Assembly: GCA_036365515.1 (NCBI GenBank)
Contig: CM070873.1
Span: 48,232,011 to 48,296,010, forward strand
Direction of reading: 5' to 3'
Source: Torymus aiolomorphi
Taxonomy: Eukaryota > Arthropoda > Insecta > Hymenoptera > Torymidae
DNA: 64,000 nucleotides
Position numbers and translations under genes: made by a program. Of the stretch, positions 45,094 to 56,329 are shown one piece after another (position 1 is the first letter of the stretch; each line of letters opens with the position of its first letter). A model generated the notes under the pieces. That model had not been told where the DNA came from. It searched no databases and worked only from the letters and a program-made list of their open reading frames with translations.

Positions 45094-47057
45094 TTTGTCA
45101 TTAGACATAAGATAAATATATTACGACTTGGAGACAAATTTAATTTTACTGTAGATTTAAACAAAAAGAATACTCTAGAAATTATTAAAAGTCTAGAATA
45201 TTTTTTGAACGAAAAAACAGTAGATTCGAAATATTCCAAAAACATAAGAAATAAGATAATCAATATATTAAACAAACACAATAATAAAAAATTTAGTTTA
45301 GATTTTTTCGCTAAAAAACTCAAGATTGACTTAAAAAGCACAAAAGAATTTTTAATCAAAGAAAATAATCTCTTAGTAACTCGAGCAGATAAAGGCAATA
45401 GTACTGTTGTTATTGAAAAAGACAAATACGTCGAAAAAATGATCAACCTATTTTCTGCTTCTAAATATTACAATATTATCAAGAAAAATCCTCTTCCTTT
45501 ATTGGAAAAAAACTCTGATGCTCTTATAAAAAACCTAAAACACACAACTATCTTTTAAAAATTACAACCTATCTCAAACAAATGTACAATAGCTAGAGCT
45601 TATGGTCTTGTAAAAATACATAAAACCAATTTTCCTGTTAGACCGATTATTTCTGCGATTAACACACCCACATATTACTTATCCAAAATGTTAGCCAAGT
45701 TTCTCTTTAATAATCTTAAAAGACCGACTTCACATGTAAATAACAGCCTAGACCTTAAACAAAAAATCGAAAACGTATCTGTACCTGCTGGATATACTAT
45801 TATTAGTTTAGATGTTATTAGCTTGTTCACAAACGTTGCGGATTACTTAATTTTGGACTCATTAGAAAAGCGATGGAATCAATTGTATAACTTTTGCGAA
45901 CTCAGTTGTAGCGATTTTATCAATGTTATTAGTTTTATCCTCCATAATAATTATTTTATATTTAATGATATGTATTATAAACAAATTTTTGGCGCTGCTA
46001 TGGGTAACCCCTTAAGCCCGATCTTAGCAGATATAGTTATGGAGGATTTAGAAAATCGAGCGTTATCAAAAATTTGCTTTCCTGTGCCTTTCTACTATAG
46101 ATATGTAGATGATATCATTATTTGTGTACCGGAGCGGATGATAGACTATACCGTTAACTTATTTAATAGCTTTGATAATAATTTACAATTCACAGTGGAG
46201 AGGTCTAACAACAATAAAATAAGTTTTCTTGATATTCTGATTATTCAAAATAAACAAAAAATTTCCATGGACTGGTACAGGAAACCAACTTTTTCAGGTA
46301 GATTTCTAAACTTTAATTCTCACCATCCTGTTAGTAATAAAATTGGTATAATTTGTTCATTAGTTGATAAATGTATTAACTTAGCTGATATAAAGTTTCA
46401 TGAGAATAATCTTAATCTAATTAGAGATTTATTATTGGAAAATGATTATCCTATTTACTTTATAAATAAACACATAAATAAACGTTTGCTACAATTTAAA
46501 AATAATAACAAAAATACCTGTAATTCTATTATTAGAATAGAATTACTATTGTAATTGATATTATTATCAATTACAATAGTATTTTGGTTTTTCCATATAT
46601 TAAATATCTTGACTCTGAATTAAAAAATATCTGCAATAAGAATAACTTAATCATGATTAACTCAATTTCCAATAAATTTAATCAGATAATTAGATTATGA
46701 AAAGACAAATACCAAAAAAATGAAAAAGCTCATGTTGTTTACAAAATTAACTGCGGCGATTGTGATGCTTCTTACGTGGGACAAACATCCCGAAAATTAA
46801 TTATAAGAAGTAAAGAACATGCATGTGATTGTAAGTTTAAGAGAGACAGATCAGTTTTATATGAACACATAGCGATTACAAATCATAAAATTGATTTCAA
46901 TAACATTAAAATTCTAGATCATGAACAAAATTTAAAGAAAAGATTATTATCAGAAATGCTCCACACTCACTCACAACATAATAGCTTAAACAGACAGTTT
47001 GATACTAATTTCCTAAAGTCAGAATATAAAACGTTTATTAATAATTATAAGCTATAG
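45094..47057 (+). pseudogene. Penelope-like RT/GIY-YIG, disrupted copy
   Basis: Near-identical to the minus copy. The frame is open from 45094 (no ATG; includes about 20 residues missing from the minus copy, which has a small deletion there). It is broken by a CAA-to-TAA stop at 45556-45558, a short duplicated segment causing a frameshift near 46530-46585, and a GGA-to-TGA stop near 46698. RT core (AAMGNPLSP, YRYVDD) lies in 45688-46554 and the GIY-YIG end (YVGQTSRK) in 46776-47057. Confidence 0.85.
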
Positions 47058-47357
47058 CTATAAAATCCATTCTATGTTTAGAATAATAATACCGTTCACA
47101 TTTACATATACGCGTCGTGTCATCGTTGTACAATAGCATATCTCTCTTACCCCCTCCCTTGCATGATTCAGACTGTGGCATAGTCGAGTATAAATACAAC
47201 GAAATCGTATTTATAATTTCATATTGACTAGTGGTCACTTAGGATGCCCACTTAAACATAGTTTTTTACGATATGTTTTGGTAAGCGTTGTAAATTATTC
47301 GTCTTAAGTATGTGATTCTTAAGTAAACTTGTGTTTTTTATTTGTATATTGTTTATA

Positions 47358-47399
47358 GACCTTGAAGAGGGATGAAAATAAATCGTTCGAAACGTTGGA
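47358..47399 (+). ncRNA. Hammerhead-ribozyme-like motif, plus Penelope copy
   Basis: Same layout as 42831-42872. Relative to the other copy the stem is GGAUGA / UCGUUC: both changes turn Watson-Crick pairs into G-U wobbles and keep all six pairs. The GAAACGUU segment is unchanged. Confidence 0.45.
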
Positions 47400-47833
47400 T
47401 AAATAATTGGTATTTGTTTTTCTTTACTACATGGGCAGTAAAAACCATTAACGTCCTATTTTACAGTATATTCTAATCTGACTGCCATTTGCTGCTAAAA
47501 AAATTATCTCATCAACAAAATTATAAATAACTGTAAATAACTGTAAGAAACTGTAAATATCTGTAAATAACTGTAAAAAACTGTAAGAAACTGTAAATAA
47601 CTGTAAATAACTGTAAATAACAGTAAATAACTGTAAATAACTGAAAATTACTGAAAATTACTGAAAATAACCGTTATTTACCTCTCTAACCAAACAATTA
47701 TTTTCAGTTATTTTCAGTTATTTACAGTTATTTACAGTTATTCGAAGTTATTCGCAGTTTTTTATAGTTATTAGCATTTTTCATTTCCGCTAGGGAATGT
47801 ATTTGTATCGTTTCGAGTACGTAGCAGGGCTTA

Positions 47834-48916
47834 TCATACCTGTGACATCAGCATGATCTGTAAAGGTTCTGTCGCTCTCTGTCGCACTGTCTTGAATGGT
47901 AATGAGTTTATTTTTGAGATCATACACACTTCGCAATTTCGAATTGATTCGTTAAAAACTGTTCTTTTCAAATGTTCAATCTTTGGAAATCTCTTTTGCA
48001 ATTCCTTCAAGTATCCAAATGATGCATGTCCCATATGCACATGGCAAAGCATTGCCTGATTATTGACTTGCGATTTGTTCGATTTTTCTTCCAACTCTAC
48101 GTCACACGTTGGTCTTTCATTTTCAGACGCTTTATTTATATCGCTTAACTTTCTGTCGCGATCTAGATCTAGATTTAATTTCTTAATTTCTTTTTGTACT
48201 ATTAACGATATATCATTCGTCCTAATCTTGTTAGATTCAGGAGCTACTGCGGTAGAGTTATGAAAATTCTTTCTTTCAAACATATAATTATTATCAGTTG
48301 ATTTAATATTATTGGATTTTTCTACCTCAGCTTCAGTCGCTTCCAAACACTGTTCCAGTTGTCTCAGTCGCTCACCCTTCATCTTACTGTCGCTTACAAG
48401 TTCGCTTATCATACGGTTAAACTCAACCATCTGCAATGATATGGTTTCGAGTTGTTGCTGTATTGCTGCAGAATTATTTTCATTAATATTTTTACTAGCT
48501 AGATTTTCTTTATTAAATGTTGATATCATATTTTTATTCACATATATTTTGTGATTTAATTTCTGTACGCCTATTATGCTGGATTTACCTCTCAAAATCT
48601 CGTCGTTTACTTCAGTCACTTTTATTCCGTCGCTTTCAACCTGTCGCTGTTCGCTGCCGTTTCTCTCGCTTGCAGCATCTGTTTGTTTTGCCTCGCCTTC
48701 TGTCGCTTTCGGTACCGAGTTCGCCCTGTTTGTTTCAGTCACATCTCCATCAGTTACACTAGCCGCTGTTTCATCGTTGGTTTGAGACGATGCCTTTGTT
48801 TTGCTATATGGCATCAGAATTTTAGTTCCCTCGAACTCAGCCCTCTCTGTTGCATCTCGCAGGATGCGGTGCTCATCCAATGTCACGAACGCCATAGCTT
48901 TAAAAAATCTTTTCAT
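47834..48916 (-). pseudogene. Second Copia element: N-terminal coiled-coil region and pre-integrase
   Basis: 360-codon minus frame. The N-terminal two thirds are charged, with a coiled-coil stretch (IQQQLETISLQMVEFNRMI ... RLRQLEQCLEATEAEVEK), and contain no recognisable Copia capsid or protease motif. The C-terminal part has the pre-integrase HMGHASFGYLKELQKRFP and CEVCMISK (HHCC finger). A stop after MSQV, then ISPATYSKRYKY in another frame, leads to the CCC-TIR insertion at 47795. It continues at 42412. Confidence 0.65.
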
Positions 48917-48919
48917 AAA

Positions 48920-49080
48920 TAAACTGTGCCGAACACAACCACTACGAGTTTATACAAGATTCTAGAATAAGAACTAAGTTCTGAGAATAAACTAATTTCA
49001 ATGCCGTTTCAATAATAAAACCTTTTAGTAACCAAACTGTACCGAACACAAGCACTACGAGTTTACACAAGATTTCTAAT
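48920..49080. repeat. Direct repeat pair in the second Copia leader
   Basis: AACTGTRCCGAACACAASCA then CTACGAGTTTAYACAAGAT occurs at about 48922-48962 and 49023-49063. These may be leader repeats or the remains of the 5' LTR edge. Confidence 0.5.
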
Positions 49081-49154
49081 TGATAACAAAGTTTCAATAC
49101 AATTTAGAGTGCATTTCCTCTACACTATTCATAACTATTAGACTTATTCAAAAT

Positions 49155-49427
<273 letters not shown>

Positions 49428-49432
49428 AGATG

Positions 49433-50207
49433 TATATATCCTAACCTCAAAAAACTTGCCTAAACATGCGTATTTTGAAAATAATAACAAAAATTCGAGC
49501 CAAAAAAAAAATTTTTTTATTGTGACAAGACACTTTTCCGATGTATTTTGATCCCCTGAACACGATTATCCTGGTCTTATCAACCAAAAATCAAAACATT
49601 TTAGAAAAAAGCGACAGATATCCACAAACATCGCCAAATATCGATAAATATCGCTTTTTTCCTAAAATGTTTTTATTTTTGGTTGAGGAAAAAAGCGATA
49701 TTTATCGATATTTGGCGATGTTTGTGGATATCTGTCGCTTTTTTTCTAAAATGTTTTGATTTTTGGTTGATGGCACCAGGATAATCGTGTTCAGCTTTTT
49801 ATATCCTAACCTCAAAAAAATTGCCTAAACATGCATGCTTTCGAAAAAAAAAAACAGAAAATTCGAGCCGAAAAAAAAAGAAATTTTTTTTTAGTGACAG
49901 GACACTTTTCTGGTGTATTTTGATCTGCTGACCACGATTATCCTGGTCCCATCAACCAAAAATCAAAACATTTTAGAAAAAAGCGATAGATATCCACAAA
50001 TATCTCCAAATATCGACAAATATAGCTTTTTTCCTAAAATGTTTTGATTTTTGGTTGATGGCACCAGGATAATCGTGTTCAGTAGATCGAAATACATCAG
50101 AAAAGTGTTCTGTCACTAAAAAAAATTTTTTTTCTTTTTGGCTCGAATTTTCTGTTTTTTTATCGAAAGTATGCATGTTTAGGCAAGTTTTTTGAGGTTA
50201 GGATATA
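49433..50207. mobile_element. Nested foldback element with two internal hairpins
   Basis: The outer sequence TATATCCTAACCTCAAAAAA then CTTGCCTAAACATGC occurs at 49433 and again at about 49800, and inverted at 50170-50207. Inside are two long hairpins, 49559-49795 and 49930-50085, each bounded by ACGATTATCCTGG and its complement and made of CAACCAAAAATCAAAACATT then TTAGAAAAAAGCGA arms with ATCGATATTTGGCGAT words. No coding capacity. Probably a palindromic MITE that duplicated within its own copy. Confidence 0.65.
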
Positions 50208-50334
50208 AAAATTCCATATCGGGAATAGTTTTTCCATATTCTACATATCATCACCTTTATTTAAAAAGAAAAATTGAAGATATCTTTACTCGATCTGGAC
50301 ATAATTGATTTTGTCACAAAAAAACGATTTGTTC

Positions 50335-50472
50335 CCACTGTGCGGCACTTGCGCGGCCATAGTTTTTGCTTCTGATGACACTCTTCCCGGAAAATTCAAA
50401 CGCGTTTAGCGCATCATCATCGCAGAGTGTCATCAGAAATAAAAACATTAGCCACGCAAGCGCCGTTGACAA
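50335..50472. repeat. Hairpin MITE-like element, stem about 48 bp
   Basis: The arm CGGCACTTGCGCGGCCATAG then TTTTTGCTTCTGATGACACTCT pairs with AGAGTGTCATCAGAAATAAA then AACATTAGCCACGCAAGCGCCG. The loop contains AAACGCGTTTAGCGC. No target duplication was found. Confidence 0.5.
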
Positions 50473-51337
50473 ATCGACACGTCTGTAACGTATCTCTAAA
50501 TTTAAATGTTATATTCATATTAGGATCAGTAATTTTCTTTGACACACAAAATTATGTGATTGCGAATTTAAATGACGCAGCATTTCGACAACGCAACAGC
50601 ATGACGTAGCGAGCCACTTACTTCGCGAAGGTGTACGCGCGTCAGAACTTTTATGTAGACTCAGCAACTCTCAACTTCGAAACCAAACGATTTATGTCAA
50701 AATGTTTATTCAATTTGTTTAAATAGATGATTTTGATTCAGCGTTAAAATCATCATCAACCTAATTATTTTGTATTATAAAAGAAGCGATGTGTGTCACG
50801 CAAATCAGTCACAGTAACAACCGTAATAGAGGTGAACTGGCGAGCTCCGTCTGCCCCAGACGACATACGAGGGCATAATTCATAGCAACAGACACACTAA
50901 AGTATACTAACATAAGCGGAATAATTGTACGAGCGAATATACAGTGATAGCATATATTGTGAGGGAAGTTCAATTAACTAAAAATTATACATCGAAGGAA
51001 TTGCAAGCAGCAACAATATTGGTAATCATACTTTTCCAAATAAAATAAACTTTAAACCAAATATTATTCGTTATTTCCTTTATTCCGGACTTCACAGTGT
51101 GACAAAGTTGTGTGAGACAAAGTTGTTCCCGCCCGAGAACAGTGTTGTATCGATTTCGCGTTTCCCGAGACAAAGTTGTTCTCGCGTTTTGTGTATCTCG
51201 AGTGTAAGACGTTTTTAGAATCAGGCGCCGAGAGCTCTCCCGAATTCCCGATGGTCTGTCTGGGCCAGCATCGCGGGGCCCCTATCAGCGCGGGTCCCGG
51301 CGCGACAGCCCCTCTCACCCCGCCCTAGGAATAACGC
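50473..51337. other. Unassigned region, GC-richer towards 51337
   Basis: Contains a short repeat GACAAAGTTGTTCYCGC (about 51116 and 51170) and a GC-rich segment 51220-51330 that abuts the broken end of the next retroelement. No gene recognised. Confidence 0.25.
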
Positions 51338-52530
51338 TGATTTTAGTCTCCATTTTTGGACTCTAGTGTTATTATCGGCCGTTTTTAACCATAATAAAGG
51401 TTTGTGGTCTGTAACTATTGTAAACTTATTTCCCTAAACATAATTTCTAAAGGTTTTTATTGCAAACATTATGGCCAAAACTTCTTTTTTATACGTGTGA
51501 TATTTAATTTAGGCTTTATGCAAACTTCTTGACGCATAAACTATGGCTGGGTCTGTGCCAATTTCGCCTTGTGACAAAACTGCACCTAAAGCGAAATTCG
51601 AAGCATCCGTGGTCATGATAAATGGTTCGTCAAACCGTGGATATTCTAAGACTGGTGCTGTACATAATAATTCTTCAATTTCCCCAAAAGATCTTTGTTG
51701 GTCATTTTCCCAATAAAATTTTACGTCCTTTTCGAGTAATATATTTAAGTGTTTTGTTACTTTTGCGTAATTTTTTGTAAATCTTCTATAATAACCTGAA
51801 AGTCCTAGAAATTCTCTAATGTTTTTAACATTTTTCGGTGTAGGGAATTTTTGTACTGCTTCTACCTTCTTTGGGTCAGGTTTTATTCCGTGTTCACTTA
51901 TAATATGACTTAAATAACATACTTCATTTTTGAGGAATTCACATTTTTCCGGTTCAAATGTTAAATTTGCTTCCCGTAGGTTTTGTGCGACTGTGTTAAA
52001 TCTGTCATTTACTTCTGTTATAGTTTTGCCAAAAATGATTATATCATCGATAAACACAAAGCATATTTTACCGATCAAATCGCCTAAAACCGTTAATACG
52101 GTCTTAATAGAACTCTCTGAAATGTGCACGGTGAATTTCTCAATCCGAAAGATAGTAAGTGAAATACAAAACGTCCCAATGGATGTATACTAAATGCTGT
52201 TTTATGAATATCACTTGGCTTCATTGGAATTTGATGAAAACCTGATTTCAAATCAATAACATGATAGTATTTAGTTTTTCCTAATTGGTCGAATATTTCT
52301 GTAATATTTGGAAGCAAATATGGATCGTGAACCGTTTTTTCGTTTAGTTTTCTGTAATCTATTACCAAACGCCATCATTTTTTCCCGTCTACTAACTGTT
52401 TTTTCGCTACAATCCATGCTGGAGCATTAAAAGCACTTTTTGAGTTTCTTACGAGGTTGTTTGTTATTAATTTTTGAGTTTCCTCTACTGCGATATCTTT
52501 TAACTTATGAGGTAAAGGGAATTGTTTTAC
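51338..52530 (-). pseudogene. Gypsy-type RT and RNase H (second Gypsy element)
   Basis: Minus-strand order: YVKQFPLPHKL, then WIVAKKQLVDGKK, stop, VIDYRKLNEKT, LKSGFHQIPM, FGLRNSPCTFQR, a frameshift near 52110, catalytic FVFIDDIIIF, CEFLKNEVCYLSHI, REFLGLSGYYRRF, then RNase H MTTDASNFALGAVLSQG and, after a stop, TYKKEVLAIMFAI and TDHKPLLWL. The element is cut off at about 51338 before integrase. Stops: TGA about 52377, TAA about 51509. Its upstream part lies beyond the insertion at 52535-54696. Confidence 0.8.
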
Positions 52531-52534
52531 ATAT

Positions 52535-54696
52535 GGGAGCGTCCAGCAGAAACGGGCCACCGAGCGCGCGCGGTGCCTTTTTTCGCGTAAAAGGCGCTCT
52601 GTTTAACTCGCTCATAATCGTATGCTGCGTCTTTGAAAAAAAAACCAAGCACCTAAATCGATAGATTTTTTTCTGCTCTTTCCAATTGCGCCATTGTTTT
52701 TATTGCGAAACGCGTTCTTCCGGACGAAAACTCGAGTTGAATATTGAAAGCCATTTTTCTCAAAGTATATCATGTTTTTTTTTCAAAATAAACTACACCA
52801 TTGGAAAGTACAACTCTTAAGCTTCAAATCCCTATCTTGGAGAAGTTAGAGAAATAAAGGGTTTAAAAGTAACAACATGAAAAAGACAGCGCCGAGGGTC
52901 CGCGCGAGCCCCTCGCGCCCGTGCGTACGGCACGTTTAAGTGCACGCTCTATTCAATTCGCTAATAATCGTATACCAAGTCTCTGAAAAAAGAACTAAGG
53001 ACATATATCGATAGATTTTTTCCTGCTCTTTCCAATTGTGCTATTATTTTTATTCCGAAATGCTTCCTTCTAGTTGAAAATTCAATTTGAATGTTTAAAC
53101 TCTATTTTTTCAATAAAATATCAGTCTTTTCTTCAAAATGAATTATATTCTTCAAAAGTACAAGTCTTAAACTATAAAAATATTATATTTTTAAGTTGAA
53201 ACATGAAAAGTTCAAAAATAGTAAGATAAAAAAAAAGACAGCGGCTGCCCGAACTTTTTACGCTATGCTCAAGGGCGGATTAATACACGCGATGTGCTAT
53301 TTCGCCCTTTCTTTTTTGTAAATATAAAATGTTTTGTAACTTACAATGCCAATGCGTGGACATAATTTTGTGGATCTAGTTGTAACAGTTAGTATAATAT
53401 TACAATGAACTTTGTTCATTTATATAACAAAATTTGAAAAACATATATTAAACATAAAAATATCCACGAACGCACTGAAAGCAGTGAAACAGAAATTTAA
53501 AATAACCTTATAGATTGTTTAATCTGGCATAACAATATTACCTTTTCCTTTAAATTCTAATTTTTTACATTTTTTTGATTTTATAAGAATTGTCCTTTTT
53601 GCGACATCCGCTTCTTTCTTTGTTTGAGTTTTAAGTACTTTTTCTTTTTTGATCGGTGGATATAATTGAGAATCTTCTGACGCTGAAAATCTTTTAAGTT
53701 CTAACTTTTTGGCATCATTTAATAATTTAATACAATGAAACAATTGAGTTCCATGTATTGTCTTTTTTCAAATTAAAAATAATTTCTTTAGAGTCTTCTA
53801 TTGAAATCTCACTCTCTTCTTCAAACTGAGCATTAGATTTTATTCGAGAAGAATCGCATATTTTGTTTCTATCAGTTAAATGCGGATAACAAGCTCTAAG
53901 TTTATCGGAAACAAACCTAAGTTTCGATGAATGCTTTATTTCATCAAATGGATTACAACAACGATTTAAAATGTTAGGCATTTTATTAAGCTTTTTTTTA
54001 TTAAGGCAATAAGACAAAGGGGCAAAGTAGTAAGGCATGTGCATAAAGCACCTGGCTAGTGGGCGACGCAGGCCTCTATTTAAGCCCGCGGGGTGATGTT
54101 TTTCATTGAAGGTAGCGCGTTTGGTGCTTGCCATCTAGCGGGCACTTCGGGTACTAATCCCGAACAGAAGCATTTCGGAATAAAAATAATAGCACCATTG
54201 GAAAGAGCAGGAAAAAATCTATCGATATATGTCCTTAGTTCTTTTTTCAGAGACTTGGTACACGATTATTAGCGTATTGAATAGAGCGTGCACTTAAACG
54301 TGCCGTACGCACGGGCGCGAGGGGCTCGCGCGGACCCACGACGCTCTTTTTCATGTTGTTACTTTTAAACCCTTTATTTCTCCAACTTCTCCAAGATAGA
54401 GTTTTGAAGCTTAAGAGTTGTACTTTCCAATGGTGTAGTTTATTTTGAAAAAAAACATGATATACTTTGAGAAAAATGGCTTCCAATATTCAACTCGAGT
54501 TTTCGTCCGGAAGAAAGCGTTTCGCAATAAAAACAATCGCACCATTGGAAAGAGCAGGAAAAAATCTATCGATATAGGTCCTTGGTTTTTTTTTTCAAAG
54601 ATCCAGCATACGATTATGAACGAGTTAAACAGAGCGCCTTTTACGCGAAAAAGGGCACCGCGCGCGCTCGGTGGCCCGTTTCTGCTGGACGCTCCC
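52535..54696 (-). mobile_element. 2.16-kb long-TIR DNA element inserted in the Gypsy RT
   Basis: Begins GGGAGCGTCCAGCAGAAACG and ends ...CTGCTGGACGCTCCC, flanked by ATAT (52531-52534, 54697-54700). Removing it and one ATAT restores DDKPVYVKQFPLP in the Gypsy frame. Inverted arms are about 530 bp each (52535-53070, 54165-54696) and each holds two ~390-bp-spaced subrepeats (AATCGTATGC/AATCGTATAC, ATCGATAGATTTTTTCCTGC, TCTTTCCAATTG). The centre has a partial gene at 53521-54010. Confidence 0.8.
53521..54010 (-). pseudogene. Partial transposon protein with a cysteine-rich N terminus
   Basis: Minus frame, likely from an ATG giving MPNILNRCCNPFDEIKHSSK. A CC...H...C pattern follows (RCCNPF, LRACYPHL, KICDSS), where related transposon proteins usually have CDxC; the last cysteine is serine here. 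A frameshift near 53745 leads into a lysine-rich segment (KKEKVLKTQTKKEAD) ending at MPD. No catalytic domain is visible, so the element appears non-autonomous. I recognise the domain type but not a named superfamily. Confidence 0.4.
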
Positions 54697-54700
54697 ATAT

Positions 54701-55800
54701 ACTGGTTTATCGTCAGTTAAATTAATTTCATGTTGTTCTACGTTACATGATCCTAAACTGTCTCCCTCTAGCCAAAATATATCTTTATTTTTCAGTACTA
54801 GATCTCTAATCATTGTTTTATTATTTTCAGGCAAGTTTTGGTAATGTATTTTTTCTAATAACTTTTCTTCTCTGTTATATTCTTTTAAATCTTGTATTGA
54901 ATCATTTTTCTCTATAAAATTTCTTGATCCCAAATTTAAAATCTCATTTTGGTCTATGTTAAAGTCTTCTGTTATTTGAAGAACCTCAGGCAAACTGTCT
55001 ATTTCATTAGAGATAAAGCTATATTCTTTTCATTTCCATAAAGTTTATTATATTCTTCTAAATCTACTTCAATCATTTTATTTATTATTGTCAAAAATTG
55101 TTTATAGTCTGTTGATTCTATTTCCTCAAAATCGATTGTCTGGTCATTATTTTCAAAAGCAATATTAATATTATTTATTAATGATTTAATATTATTTTCG
55201 TTGTTTTGCAAAATATTTTTGTAGTGCAAATGCTTATTTTCTGATAAAATTTCGTTTAACATCTTTTGTTGTAACTCCTTTTCTTCTGCCTTTAATATTG
55301 GAATTGTATTTAAAATTTTTGTGACGTCATCATAAAATGTTAATTCCGATTTTACATGTACTTAATTTTTATCAATTAATTCGGGTTCGTATGATACTAG
55401 ACAAGATGACTTTCCAATTTCGTCCTCAATTTAAAAATTTTTAGTTTGTTCGCTTACTTGTACTAGCTGTTGACTCTCTTTATGAATTATGGTTTAAATT
55501 TTGTGTTTCATCCGTATTTTGTAACATTTTCCTTAAAAATTCCTTTTGTTCTATCGTTATTCTTGATTTAGTTTCTTTATCCGTTTTTTGTGGGTTTTCA
55601 GTTACTATATTGAGATTACGGTTTAGTTTATGAGCTGGTTTTAGTTTGATTCTGTTATTATTTATCTGTAAATAACCTTCGTCCAGTCTTAATTTTTGTT
55701 CCATAAGAATTTTTATTCCTAAAATTCTGTCATAAAGTAGGCAAAACTTTTCTGATGCGAAATGAAAATCTATATTTAATCCATTAATGTTCATTTTTAT
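54701..55800 (-). pseudogene. Gypsy 2 pol N-terminal part (post-protease to RT start)
   Basis: Minus frames 55480-55794, 54999-55262 and 54701-54993, separated by stops and frameshifts. The last includes NLPENNKTMIRDLVLKNKDI and VEQHEINLTDDKPV, the region that precedes the fingers of Gypsy RTs (usually LT..PVY.K.YP). It joins 52530 across the insertion. Confidence 0.6.
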
Positions 55801-55859
55801 TACTCCTAATGTTTCAATCTGTGATACCAGATAAATGAATTTTCTTATTTTCTAAAATT

Positions 55860-56290
55860 TCATTAGAATTCACGGATTAGAAGGTGTCTGATTTCTCTTG
55901 ATAATATTTAATTGAGCTCCACTGTCTACAAGTAAATTACACGTTTTATCTGTATATGAATTTTTTATTTCAATATACTGCAAAGAGTTTTCCAATTCTA
56001 GAAAATACATTGCGATTTTTGATGCTGTGATTTTTCCTTGCATTTTCTTATTTTCGGTTATTTGTTTCTGATTCGTTAGAATTAATCAAGTTTATTTCGT
56101 CAACATTTTTATTTTCAGTTTTGTCGATTATCTTATTTTCCCTCATGTTTCCAGTAATTTCACTCGAATCCCTTGAAATGAATAAATCAGTGTTATTGTT
56201 TTTACCTTTGTTGTAATTCATATTCGCCACATTATCACCATTAAATGTACTTATTTTAATGTCTGCATTACTTTTGAGTGTATTCTCGTT
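55860..56290 (-). pseudogene. Gypsy 2 aspartic protease and Asn-rich linker
   Basis: The minus strand encodes CNLLVDSGAQLNIIKRNQTP, a retropepsin active-site motif (DSGA, NII). Upstream is an Asn/Glu/Lys-rich linker (KGKNNNTDLF, ENKNVDEINL). Position between the zinc-knuckle region and RT is as expected for gag-pol. Confidence 0.65.
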
Positions 56291-56329
56291 TGTCCCCCTA
56301 GTCTAATCATTTCTGGAGGAGTTTATTCG

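Larger units (their letters stand above)
42764..47506. mobile_element. Head-to-head pair of Penelope-like elements
   Basis: Two copies point away from each other: minus copy about 42764-45053, plus copy about 45113-47506, separated by about 60 bp. The outer borders are flanked by TCTCATCAACAAA at 42751-42763 and 47507-47519, a 13-bp direct repeat, so the pair behaves as one insertion. Inverted twin organisation is known for Penelope elements. Both copies appear 5'-truncated, since no ATG precedes the conserved region. Confidence 0.85.
42415..47795. mobile_element. CCC-TIR element (TAACTGTAAA words) split by a twin Penelope insertion
   Basis: Termini CCCTAGTGGAAAT and ATTTCCGCTAGGG, flanked by AA (42413-42414, 47796-47797; TT on the Copia strand). 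Collapsing one copy gives a Copia reading frame through [11 protein letters not shown]. Subterminal arrays of TAACTGTAAA and complement occupy 42425-42750 and 47520-47785. Without the Penelope pair (42764-47506) and one duplication copy the element would be about 625 bp, similar to its sibling at 40376-40927. Confidence 0.85.

Noticed and set aside
44752..45446. Two similar hydrophobic proteins flanking 45050
   Set aside because: They are antisense readings of the 5' parts of the two Penelope copies.
42415..47795. Interpretation that the whole 5.4 kb is one inverted duplication including the word-repeat arms
   Set aside because: The 13-bp TCTCATCAACAAA repeat is in direct orientation at both Penelope borders, which fits separate insertion of the pair into a pre-existing element.
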